A DNA stretch of 32,138 nucleotides from Minisyncoccota bacterium (GTDB taxonomy: Bacteria > Patescibacteriota > Minisyncoccia > Phycocordibacterales > GCA-2747955), in NCBI GenBank assembly GCA_020628915.1, contig JAHDEI010000001.1, forward strand, positions 83,985 to 116,122, read 5' to 3'. Under the pieces are notes generated by a model. That model searched no databases. It had not been told where the DNA came from and worked only from the letters and a program-made list of their open reading frames with translations. A program made the translations under genes and the position numbers. Position 1 is the first letter of the stretch, and every line of letters begins with the position of its first letter. Below, piece by piece: positions 8,050-15,156 of this stretch.

Positions 8050-8074
8050 CTTTGAACCTAATACTTATTAATAT

Positions 8075-8593
8075 ATGAACTTATTACACGATATCCCTGC
8101 CGGGTCTGCAGACGAAATGAACGTGATCATTGAGATCCCTCGAAATTCGAAAAACAAATACGAAATTGACAAAGAAACGGGCATGATTGCGCTGGACCGA
8201 GTTATGCATACTGCACAAGACTACCCTTTTGATTATGGTTTTGTACCACAAACATTATTTGATGATGGGGATGCACTTGATGTAGTAGTCATGACCACAT
8301 ACCCTCTGGCCCCTGGGATTTTGGTGCGATGTAGACCTGTTGCAATTATGGGAATGCTGGACTCAGGAGAACAAGATGACAAGGTAATTGCTGTCCCAAC
8401 AGATGATCCACGATTTAATAACATCAAAGATCTCGAGGACATCAACCCTCACTTTCTCAAAGAGATGGAGCACTTTTTCTCAACGTACAAAAAAATCCAA
8501 GAAAAAGAAGTTGCGGTCACCGGGTTCAATGGTGTAGCCGAGGCAAAACAAGCATTCGAAGATTCGGTAAAAATGTACCAAAATGGAAAATAG
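8075..8593 (+). CDS. ppa: Inorganic pyrophosphatase (family I)
   Basis: Soluble Mg-dependent inorganic pyrophosphatase, PPi + H2O to 2 Pi, which pulls nucleic acid and activated-precursor synthesis forward. It is 172 aa, the usual length for the hexameric bacterial type. The family signature D-x-D-x-x-D appears as DDGDALDVVV (about residues 65-74), and other conserved blocks are EIPRNSKNKYE near the N-terminus, YPFDYGFVPQT, and VPTDDPRF with NIKDLEDI. The start ATG 8075 gives the expected N-terminus. It has its own extended -10 promoter and a terminator just after the stop, so it is a single-gene unit. Nothing looks unusual. Confidence 0.97.
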   Translation: MNLLHDIPAGSADEMNVIIEIPRNSKNKYEIDKETGMIALDRVMHTAQDYPFDYGFVPQTLFDDGDALDVVVMTTYPLAPGILVRCRPVAIMGMLDSGEQDDKVIAVPTDDPRFNNIKDLEDINPHFLKEMEHFFSTYKKIQEKEVAVTGFNGVAEAKQAFEDSVKMYQNGK

Positions 8594-8604
8594 TTAATTA
8601 ATAA

Positions 8605-8631
8605 AAAGAGCGCGCCTTCGGTGCGCTCTTT
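8605..8631 (+). terminator. ppa terminator
   Basis: A 12 bp stem (AAAGAGCGCGCC with GGTGCGCTCTTT, one G-U pair) and a TTC loop, 12 nt after the ppa stop. The T-run is short (three T). Confidence 0.75.
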
Positions 8632-8651
8632 AGATTAATCTACAATTCATG

Positions 8652-8679
8652 TTGTCTGATAATATCAATCAGCTATACT
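8652..8679 (+). promoter_or_regulatory. Promoter of the Mur ligase leader
   Basis: TTGTCT (8652-8657), 16 bp, TATACT (8674-8679); start near 8686. The 13-mer AATCAGCTATACT over the -10 also occurs at the candidate promoter of sRNA c (24111-24123). Confidence 0.6.
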
Positions 8680-8685
8680 GGAATT

Positions 8686-8856
8686 AACAGTCCGGTTCGT
8701 AGGTTTGGCGCGGCCTCCCAAATAACACGCGACGAGCTGATAGATGTTCCGGGCAAGGCGGACCCTGACAAGGGCCCCTCGCGTTGGGGTCCGCCGCCAC
8801 ATGGGAGGCATTGGGGAGCAGCATTCGTGCGCCTCCCCTTTCTTTTCAAAAATATC
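8686..8856 (+). promoter_or_regulatory. Structured attenuator/riboswitch-like leader of the Mur ligase gene
   Basis: A leader of about 170 nt, rich in G+C, lies between the promoter and the ligase ATG. P1 pairs GCCTCCC (8713-8719) with GGGAGGC (8803-8809). P2 pairs GGCGGACCC (8757-8765) with GGGTCCGCC (8787-8795). The 3' hairpin pairs GGGGAG (8813-8818) with CTCCCC (8833-8838), is followed by TTTCTTTTC, and ends about 10 nt before the ATG, as an intrinsic terminator would. The 7-mer GCCTCCC is repeated exactly at 8831-8837 inside the terminator arm, so GGGAGGC can pair either upstream (P1, terminator free to form) or downstream (terminator blocked). This is the layout of a transcriptional riboswitch or attenuator. 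I do not recognise the aptamer class, and the ligand is unknown. Confidence 0.6.
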
Positions 8857-10119
8857 ATGAAAAAAATAATCAAATCAGTCATCCCAGAGTCTCTCTTTGG
8901 AAAGTTGGTATTGCCGTATCATTTTGCTCTCGCATGGCTTGGAGCGGTGAATAATGGGCATCCATCAAAGCAACTCAAAATTGTTGCAGTAACTGGAACA
9001 AAAGGTAAATCATCTGTCGTCGAAATCACAAATGCAATGTTAGAAGGCGCTGGCTTTACAACAGGAGTCTCAGGGACTGTTCAATTCAAAATCGGCGATT
9101 GGTCAGAGGCAAACAAATTTAAACAGACAATGCCAGGGCGGTTCTTCTTGCAAAACTTTTTTAAAAAAGCATTAGATAAAAAGGTTGACTGGATGGTTAT
9201 TGAGGCGACTTCTGAGGGAGCAAAGCAGTACCGTAATCGCTTTATTCATTTTGATGCTCTCATCTACACCAACCTTGCGCCGGAACACATTGAATCACAC
9301 GGTGGATATGAAAATTACAAACAAGCAAAACTTGGTATTATCAAGCACTCTCTCGAAAAGTCAGTGAAAAAAAATCGCTCTCTTGTGGTGAACATGGATG
9401 ATAAAGAAGGCGCTGACTTTATTAATTTTGATATTGAAAATAAAATTCCGTATTCTCTTGATGATCTGAAGGATATTGCTGTCAAAGAACAAGGCTTAGA
9501 GTTCACCTATAAAGATGTTCGTTTCGTATCCCCTCTTTCTGGAGAATTTAATATCTACAATCTTCTGGCGGTTATTAAGTTTGGAGAGTCAATTGGTGTG
9601 GAATTAGAAAATATGCAAAAGTCCCTCTCCCAATTTGGAAATATTCCTGGTCGTGTGCAACGTATTGACGAGGGACAAGATTTCGAAGTAGTAGTTGACT
9701 ACGCACATACTCCTGACTCTTTAGAAAATATTTATAAAGCTTTTTCACACGCAAACAATCGTATTTGTATTCTTGGGAACACCGGAGGAGGTCGCGACCA
9801 ATGGAAGCGTCCTGTGATGGCAAAGATTGCTGACAACTACTGTGACCAAATCATTCTTACCAATGAAGACCCTTATGACGAAGATCCTCTTGCAATTTTA
9901 GAACAGATGAGAGAAGCAATTACTGATACAGAATATGAGGTTATCTTTGACAGACGTAATGCTATTCACGCAGCGGTGAAACGTGCAGATACAGGTGATG
10001 TGGTGCTGGTAACAGGGAAAGGAACTGATGCATTTATCATGGGGCCAAATGGAACAAAAATTCCTTGGTCAGACACAGAAATTTGTCACGATGCTCTCAA
10101 AGAACGAATGTCTTCTTAG
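8857..10119 (+). CDS. Mur ligase family protein, MurE-like, lacking the N-terminal UDP-MurNAc domain
   Basis: ATP-dependent ligase that probably adds an amino acid to a peptidoglycan precursor. From ATG 8857 it is 420 aa. An in-frame GTG at 8827 lies in the leader terminator and is unlikely. Motifs: P-loop VTGTKGKSS (residues 45-53); TNLAPEHIESHG; the ligase motif VVDYAHTPDSLE; GNTGGGRDQWKRPVMA; and LTNEDPYDEDP where MurE enzymes carry the DNPR/DNPA substrate motif. The P-loop is at residue 47 instead of near 110 as in E. coli MurE, so the N-terminal nucleotide-sugar-binding domain is missing. GTKGKSS resembles the CapB-type loop more than the MurE GTNGKT. It follows the regulated leader and precedes a FemAB transferase, which supports a role in wall peptide synthesis. 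The added residue cannot be read from sequence, and a non-murein amide ligase is possible. Confidence 0.85.
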   Translation: MKKIIKSVIPESLFGKLVLPYHFALAWLGAVNNGHPSKQLKIVAVTGTKGKSSVVEITNAMLEGAGFTTGVSGTVQFKIGDWSEANKFKQTMPGRFFLQNFFKKALDKKVDWMVIEATSEGAKQYRNRFIHFDALIYTNLAPEHIESHGGYENYKQAKLGIIKHSLEKSVKKNRSLVVNMDDKEGADFINFDIENKIPYSLDDLKDIAVKEQGLEFTYKDVRFVSPLSGEFNIYNLLAVIKFGESIGVELENMQKSLSQFGNIPGRVQRIDEGQDFEVVVDYAHTPDSLENIYKAFSHANNRICILGNTGGGRDQWKRPVMAKIADNYCDQIILTNEDPYDEDPLAILEQMREAITDTEYEVIFDRRNAIHAAVKRADTGDVVLVTGKGTDAFIMGPNGTKIPWSDTEICHDALKERMSS

Positions 10120-10130
10120 TACAAATATCG

Positions 10131-10136
10131 TATACT
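10131..10136 (+). promoter_or_regulatory. -10 box for a leaderless FemAB transcript
   Basis: TATACT ends 7 nt before the ATG at 10144, which places the transcription start at the start codon. Confidence 0.5.
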
Positions 10137-10143
10137 ACAGATA

Positions 10144-11148
10144 ATGTACACGTTCAAAGAAATTACTGAAGCAGAACACTGGGAGCGCATAACAAAAGAT
10201 GCGCCCTACCCCCAAACCACTTTTTTTGGTGAACTCCAACTGGGTAGAAATTTTTTAGTAAAAAAATTTGAAATAACAAAAAACAAAAAATGTACTGGCT
10301 ATTTTCAAGCGATTATCTATCCCCTTTTCAAAGGCAAAACTAGCATCTATTTACCATACGGACCAATGTTGCACGACACCTCTGCGGAATTACTCAAGGA
10401 ACTAGGTAGTTTTCTGAGAGATATCGGAGAATCACATGATGCTGTTTTTGTGCGATCCGATTTCACTCCGCCGCAAAGTATCTTGCCTGAACCTTTTGTG
10501 CCAATTCCTCAATTCTCATATCATACGGCTTATCATCAACCGCGAGGTGAATGGATCCTTGATATCACACCCGCGCCAGACGTGCTTCTCTCTGAGATGC
10601 ATAAAAAAACTCGATACAACCTCAGAAAAGCGCTCAAAACAGATCTTCAGACAAAAATCTACTCAGGCAGTGACATTCTGCCGTGGACACCTGCGTTTAT
10701 TGAAATAAACAAGATAAATACCCAATCTCACCAGACAACAACACACCCTAATTCATACTTTAATTCACTCTTTGAATTGCTTTCCAAGAACACGAATAAT
10801 TTTATCGCCGTAACTGCGCAGGAGGGCAGCATTCTGGCAATTAACCTTTTTGTGCACTCAGAACGCGAAGTCTTCTGTCCATTCGGTGCCTCGACAACAA
10901 AAGGGAAAAAGCTTGGTGCGTACTACCACATCAAGTGGCATGCTATTTTGCACATGAAAGAAATGGGTGTAAAACAATTTAATTGGGGAGGTATTTCTGT
11001 AGGAATGCATGACGAATATCTGGCGGGAGTGACAACATTTAAAAAAGGTTTTGGTGGATCAGAGCTAAAACATGGTTCGCTCTATGATGTCGTGCTCCAG
11101 CCCTTCTGGTACAAACTCTACATGCTAAGAAAACGACTAAAAAAATAG
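10144..11148 (+). CDS. FemAB-family peptidyltransferase (lipid II interpeptide bridge formation)
   Basis: 334 aa, close to typical FemX/FemA length (about 335-420). The family transfers an amino acid from aminoacyl-tRNA to the peptide stem of lipid II at the cytoplasmic face of the membrane, extending the cross-bridge. It has the two-GNAT-fold pattern: GEWILDITPAPDVLLSEMHK followed by KTRYNLRKA in the middle, and in the second half YYHIKWHAILHMKEMGVKQF, NWGG, and FKKGFGG near the end. It lacks an obvious long coiled-coil insert, as in FemX-type enzymes. It lies 24 nt after the Mur ligase and probably acts on the same precursor, although a -10 box before its ATG suggests independent expression too. 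It ends in a terminator shared with the convergent M23 gene. The donor amino acid cannot be told. Confidence 0.88.
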   Translation: MYTFKEITEAEHWERITKDAPYPQTTFFGELQLGRNFLVKKFEITKNKKCTGYFQAIIYPLFKGKTSIYLPYGPMLHDTSAELLKELGSFLRDIGESHDAVFVRSDFTPPQSILPEPFVPIPQFSYHTAYHQPRGEWILDITPAPDVLLSEMHKKTRYNLRKALKTDLQTKIYSGSDILPWTPAFIEINKINTQSHQTTTHPNSYFNSLFELLSKNTNNFIAVTAQEGSILAINLFVHSEREVFCPFGASTTKGKKLGAYYHIKWHAILHMKEMGVKQFNWGGISVGMHDEYLAGVTTFKKGFGGSELKHGSLYDVVLQPFWYKLYMLRKRLKK

Positions 11149-11178
11149 TACTCAAGGTTGAGTACTATTTTTTTAGTC
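11135..11178. terminator. Bidirectional terminator between convergent femAB and M23 genes
   Basis: A perfect 21 bp inverted repeat (11135-11155 with 11158-11178) has A7 and T7 tracts in the arms. It contains the FemAB stop codon and ends on the first base of the M23 gene stop, so the two genes share it with no spare sequence. Confidence 0.9.
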
Positions 11179-12740
11179 TACTTGAATAATAAGTTGTAAC
11201 GAGAGACCGATTTAGAGCCAAAGCTTTTGCCATCTGTATTCCCTAAACCGTATTTCTTTTGCCACTCTTTAACCGCCTTTGCTGTGATGTCCCCATAATA
11301 TCCATTTGCAGAAACTTCAATTGGGAAAATTCTCTCGTGCTTCATCATCATCTGCAGACTTCGAACATGTGATCCTGACTGTCCGTAAGATGCCGTTTTC
11401 ACGCTAAATTTTGGACGTGGAAGATAATCATATGGATCCAAGTATGCGTTTAATGAAATAATTGGGATGACAGAATCTCGACAGTAGAAACTTCTTGATG
11501 AAACATCACCAAGTCGTTTTACCTGCACTCCTTGTGTTGCATATGTTGAAAAATGCAGGTGTGGCCCTGTTGAATATCCAGTTGACCCAGAATAAGCAAT
11601 AATTTGACCTCTCTTGACTCGTTGCCCATTTGAAACTTTGAGGAGTGAGTTGTGTGCGTATAACGTTGAGAGTCCATTGTCATGTTTGATCAGTACGTAT
11701 TTACCGTATGAAACACATTGTCTGTATACACCATCCGCACCTCTACCCCCCACGCCATCTGTATTAAACGCAGACCAAACCGTTCCATCCATAACTGCAC
11801 GAACCGGTGTTCCCGTTGGGACCGCAAAGTCTGTTCCCGAGTGTCCGCGCCCATTGTATGCTCCTGATTTTGCAAAACTAGTATTTCCAAAAAATTGGGT
11901 GATTCGGAAATTTGAAACCGGCCATGAGAATAATCCTTGTGATCGTCCAGCGAACAGCGACTTATCAATCGCGATTTGTAATCGTGATTCTAGTTCAAGC
12001 AATGTTTGTTCAAATTGTTTTTTCAATTCTAATTTCTCCGAAAGCGTTTGCTGGTACCTTTGCTCGGTATTTTTTGTTTGAGCTAAAACTTTTTGTTTTT
12101 CTTGCTTGGTGTATTCGACTACTTTCTTCTTGTCAGACAATTGTTCAGTTAGATCAACTAGCTGTTCTTTCTTCTCTTCTTTTTCTTCGTTTTTGTTTTC
12201 TAAAATACTTTTAGTTTTACCAAGTGAGACAACCTTTTGCTGCAAGATCTTTCCTGTTGATTCAAAATGTGCAATTCGATCAAGATATTTCGAAAACGTG
12301 TCGTAAAATAAAATTACTTCCCAAAATGTTTTTTCTTGTTCACGAGAAAGTTCCTGAATCGTTTCAGAAATGAATTTCTTGTTTGTCTCAATGTTTTCTT
12401 GAAGATCAATAATCTGCTCAGAAATAGATGTGATCTCCTTGTCTGTTCTGTCGATCTGGTCAGAAGTCGAATATATATCTCGCTCAAGAGTACGACGCGA
12501 ATAATCAAGATTTGTAATTGTCTTACTTAATGAATTTTTCTGACCCTCTAGTTGCTGCAGCTTTCTTTTGTCTGCTGCGATTTGAGCGTCGAGGCTTTTA
12601 ATATCTTTTTCTTGGTTGTCGATCTGAGATGACAAACCTTCAACGGTATCTTCGGCAAATACCACACCACTAGAAAATACTACTCCTACACACAGGATTA
12701 ACAAAAAAACATATTTCAATTTCGAAATAATTGTTTCCAT
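11178..12740 (-). CDS. Secreted M23 peptidase with coiled coil and peptidoglycan-binding domain
   Basis: 520 aa. Signal peptide 1-29 (ends VVFA). Residues 30-260 are Lys/Glu/Gln-rich heptads, a long coiled coil as in EnvC/PcsB. The M23 (LytM) metallo-endopeptidase domain follows at about 270-440, with H300 and D304 in GRGHSGTDFAVP, H363 in YAH, and H394/H396 in GPHLHF. All four zinc or catalytic positions are therefore present, unlike degenerate EnvC domains. The C-terminus (about 446-520; YGQSGSHVRSLQMMM, then NGYYGDITAKAVKEWQKKYG) is a PG_binding_1 repeat. It probably cuts peptidoglycan cross-links in the envelope. Its place beside the VirD4-like gene suggests it may open the wall for the secretion apparatus, although cell division is the usual role of coiled-coil M23 proteins. 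A TATAAT box ends 8 nt before the ATG. Confidence 0.93.
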   Translation of the reverse strand: METIISKLKYVFLLILCVGVVFSSGVVFAEDTVEGLSSQIDNQEKDIKSLDAQIAADKRKLQQLEGQKNSLSKTITNLDYSRRTLERDIYSTSDQIDRTDKEITSISEQIIDLQENIETNKKFISETIQELSREQEKTFWEVILFYDTFSKYLDRIAHFESTGKILQQKVVSLGKTKSILENKNEEKEEKKEQLVDLTEQLSDKKKVVEYTKQEKQKVLAQTKNTEQRYQQTLSEKLELKKQFEQTLLELESRLQIAIDKSLFAGRSQGLFSWPVSNFRITQFFGNTSFAKSGAYNGRGHSGTDFAVPTGTPVRAVMDGTVWSAFNTDGVGGRGADGVYRQCVSYGKYVLIKHDNGLSTLYAHNSLLKVSNGQRVKRGQIIAYSGSTGYSTGPHLHFSTYATQGVQVKRLGDVSSRSFYCRDSVIPIISLNAYLDPYDYLPRPKFSVKTASYGQSGSHVRSLQMMMKHERIFPIEVSANGYYGDITAKAVKEWQKKYGLGNTDGKSFGSKSVSRYNLLFK

Positions 12741-12748
12741 ATATGAAT

Positions 12749-12754
12749 ATTATA
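12749..12754 (-). promoter_or_regulatory. -10 box of the M23 gene (leaderless type)
   Basis: TATAAT on the minus strand, 8 nt before ATG 12740. There is no SD and no clear -35. Confidence 0.55.
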
Positions 12755-12769
12755 TAAATATTCGCCTCT

Positions 12770-14668
12770 CTATCCAAGCCCCTTAAGCAGATCCTCTAGA
12801 GTTTCTCCTTTGCTCTGTTTTTTGTTTTGGGGTGGTTTTTTTGATGCAGGCTTGTCTAACTTTTTTTCATCTAATTTAAAGGCAAATTTATTGTCAGGAT
12901 CGTCATTCGCAGCTTTTGCAAATGCGTCTTTAAAACTGTTTTCTCCCGGAAGATCATCGGTTGCTGCAGCCTGTTTAGGTTGAATGTTGTTTTTTTTGTA
13001 TGGCAACTTCATCGCCGTTTTTTGTTGTCGATTATTTTGTTTCGTATTTTGCTTAATTTGAGTATTTTCTTTTTTGGGTTCTGAGATTTCGATCGGCTCA
13101 GTAGTTGCTTTTCCAATAACGGTTGCTAGCGCATCTTTAAAATTGTTTTCGCCAGGCAAATCTTGTTTCATCTCATCTGTTACAACAGGCCCCCTGCTGG
13201 AATTTCGAGTATTGTTTTGGCTTGAATTCCTGTTTTGGCTCCCATGGTCTCGCCTGCTGTTGGATGTTTTTCCTGTCCTCTCTTCCCATTCACGCTGTTT
13301 TTTGTTTGCTTTTTTACGTCTATTTTTTTCACGTTTCTTTTGTGTTTCTTCAGAAGAATCAAACATCCATGCAACAATATCTGCTTCGATTTTTTGCCGA
13401 TTACCCGCGTACAAGCGACGAGATGATTCGATAACTCGCTCCCTGTTAGAAATATCAGGTAGCGGTATCGGCGGCAGTGTACGTGCAGAAAACGGTTGTG
13501 AGCCAACTCCGTCGATCATTAAAATAAGATAAATTTGAAAACGAGATAACGCTACGATATCGCTGGCTAAAAATTTTTCTCCAAACCCTTTCTCTAAAAA
13601 TTCTGCATCTGTTGCTCCTACTCGAAAATTAATTCGGGTTCCTACGTTTCCAAAAACGGCAGCACGCACGATCTCAGGCATTTGTTCGATGTATTGGTGG
13701 GCAATAATAAGAGACAATCTATACTTACGTGCCTCAGATAAAATAGATTCAAAAGAATCATTAACCACCGTCTGGAATTCATCAACATATAAATAAAAAT
13801 ACGGTAGTGTTTTCATCACCGACTTTGGCACGTCAGCCCGTGACATGGCTGCAAGATAAATTTTAGTTGTAATCATCGCTCCCAACAGTTTCGAGTTCTC
13901 TTCCCCTACCTGCCCTTTTGAGAGGTTCACAAGAACGATCTTCTTTTCGTCCATTGCTTTTCTAAAATCAAAAGAGGATTTTGGTTGTCCTACGATATTT
14001 CTAATCAAAGGATTGGAAACAAACTGAGATACCTTGTTTAACACACCTGCCGCAGCTTCTTTTTGATATCTCTCGTCCCATGCGCCAAATTCATTAATCC
14101 AAAATGCTTTTACTGACGGCTCTTTAATATTTTCTACCACCTTGTCTCGATACGCACGTTCGGTGAGCATTCGTGTCATAGAAAGAATGGTTGTGTCTGG
14201 ATATTCTAAAAGAGCAAGAAGGGTGTTGTTAACAATATGCTCCATACGTGCGGAGAATGTTTCTTCTCCCCAGATTTTTTTGAATGCTGAAAGTAACCCT
14301 TGTGCCACCAAATGTCGTTTGTCTGGACCAACGTCTTCCATCACGTTAAAGGAAATTGGGTGTTCTAGGTCAAATGGAGCAAAATAGATTACGTCTTCTA
14401 CTCGATCTTCAGGGATATAGTCTAATAGTGTATCAATTGCTGACCCATGAGGATCAACAAAACACATACCATTTCCATTTTGAATATCCTGAACAGCCAT
14501 GTTCTCAAGCAGTACCGATTTCCCCATACCTGTTTGTCCGATCACATAGATGTGCCTTGTCCTATCTTCATCGCGAATCCCAAAACGAACTCGCTTTCCA
14601 CGAGCATCAGTTTCACCAAAATAGGTAATCTTATTTGAAATAGGTTTTTCTGCTTCAAATAACGCCAT
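12770..14668 (-). CDS. VirD4/TraD-like type IV secretion coupling ATPase
   Basis: 632 aa AAA-type ATPase of the DUF87/TraM-recognition group, which recruits substrates to a type IV secretion or conjugation channel. Walker A is GQTGMGKS (44-51), preceded by RTRHIYVI. Walker B is YFYLYVDEF (290-298). FVDPHGSAIDTLL, LLGAMITTKIYLAAMSR and IIAHQYIEQMPEIVRAAVFG are typical of the family. There is no N-terminal transmembrane segment, so it is a soluble coupling protein or is held by PrgI or other partners. From about 440 onward it is basic, low in complexity and Asn/Gln/Lys-rich. It contains a duplicated motif, DLPGENNFKDALA (503-515) and DLPGENSFKDAFA (572-584), possibly a docking peptide. A -10 TATAAT ends 6 nt before the ATG, and the upstream prgI terminator separates the two genes. 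Confidence 0.9.
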   Translation of the reverse strand: MALFEAEKPISNKITYFGETDARGKRVRFGIRDEDRTRHIYVIGQTGMGKSVLLENMAVQDIQNGNGMCFVDPHGSAIDTLLDYIPEDRVEDVIYFAPFDLEHPISFNVMEDVGPDKRHLVAQGLLSAFKKIWGEETFSARMEHIVNNTLLALLEYPDTTILSMTRMLTERAYRDKVVENIKEPSVKAFWINEFGAWDERYQKEAAAGVLNKVSQFVSNPLIRNIVGQPKSSFDFRKAMDEKKIVLVNLSKGQVGEENSKLLGAMITTKIYLAAMSRADVPKSVMKTLPYFYLYVDEFQTVVNDSFESILSEARKYRLSLIIAHQYIEQMPEIVRAAVFGNVGTRINFRVGATDAEFLEKGFGEKFLASDIVALSRFQIYLILMIDGVGSQPFSARTLPPIPLPDISNRERVIESSRRLYAGNRQKIEADIVAWMFDSSEETQKKREKNRRKKANKKQREWEERTGKTSNSRRDHGSQNRNSSQNNTRNSSRGPVVTDEMKQDLPGENNFKDALATVIGKATTEPIEISEPKKENTQIKQNTKQNNRQQKTAMKLPYKKNNIQPKQAAATDDLPGENSFKDAFAKAANDDPDNKFAFKLDEKKLDKPASKKPPQNKKQSKGETLEDLLKGLG

Positions 14669-14674
14669 GTGCTG

Positions 14675-14680
14675 ATTATA
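14675..14680 (-). promoter_or_regulatory. -10 box for a leaderless virD4-like transcript
   Basis: TATAAT on the minus strand followed by 6 nt (CAGCAC) and the ATG at 14668. Confidence 0.65.
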
Positions 14681-14695
14681 GCAGGTTAAAAATAG

Positions 14696-14722
14696 AAAAA
14701 AGGCCCTTCGGGCCGCTTTTTT
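14696..14722 (-). terminator. Terminator of the prgI gene
   Basis: GGCCC and GGGCC pair around a 3 nt loop, flanked by A6 and T6. On the minus strand it follows the PrgI stop directly and comes just before the promoter of the VirD4-like gene. Confidence 0.85.
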
Positions 14723-15142
14723 CTACAACACCTCGCCACTCCTTCTTCGTTCTTCAACGTCGAGCGACCATGACAAATCCTTTAATTTTGAATCAGACAT
14801 CTTTGGCACATAGGTAGGTATCTGAGGCGCAGCTAACTCTTGTGCTTCTTGTTCAACCGGCTTCTCGCGCTTTTTCCAGATATATAATTTCCCTTTTATA
14901 TAGTAATTAAACGCTGATTCAAGAAGTACAACAAATGGTCTATTATTGTGTTTGTAAAATGCAAGAGCAACACCCAATACCGCAATTGGAGCGATCAGGA
15001 TGTACGCCAAAATCTTTGGTAGTGCAGTAAATATCATGAAACAAATCCCAGCAGTACCTGTTAGGTAAATAAATTGTTTCAAGGTAAAAGGACCAAAAAT
15101 TTTGTCTTCAATATCAATAAATTGTGGAACCTCAAATCTCAT
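14723..15142 (-). CDS. PrgI-family membrane protein (VirB3-like T4SS component)
   Basis: 139 aa. The N-terminus MRFEVPQFIDIEDKIFGPFT and the following KQFIYL are the PrgI-family hallmark. Two adjacent hydrophobic segments (about 25-45 and 47-65) form a membrane hairpin, followed by a cytoplasmic tail with VVLLESAFNYYIKGKLYIWK. PrgI proteins sit with VirB4 and VirD4 in Gram-positive conjugation systems and correspond to VirB3, a small inner-membrane subunit that binds VirB4. The last ~50 residues are polar and probably disordered. It lies between the disordered protein gene and the VirD4-like gene, each with its own -10 box. Confidence 0.88.
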   Translation of the reverse strand: MRFEVPQFIDIEDKIFGPFTLKQFIYLTGTAGICFMIFTALPKILAYILIAPIAVLGVALAFYKHNNRPFVVLLESAFNYYIKGKLYIWKKREKPVEQEAQELAAPQIPTYVPKMSDSKLKDLSWSLDVEERRRSGEVL

Positions 15143-15148
15143 GGTTTT

Positions 15149-15154
15149 ATTATA
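15149..15154 (-). promoter_or_regulatory. -10 box for a leaderless prgI transcript
   Basis: TATAAT on the minus strand, then AAAACC and ATG (6 nt spacing). No SD. Confidence 0.65.
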
Positions 15155-15156
15155 TA

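Noticed and set aside
8827-8856. GTG start of the Mur ligase at 8827
   Set aside because: It lies in the terminator hairpin of the leader and adds ten residues not seen in the family; ATG 8857 fits.
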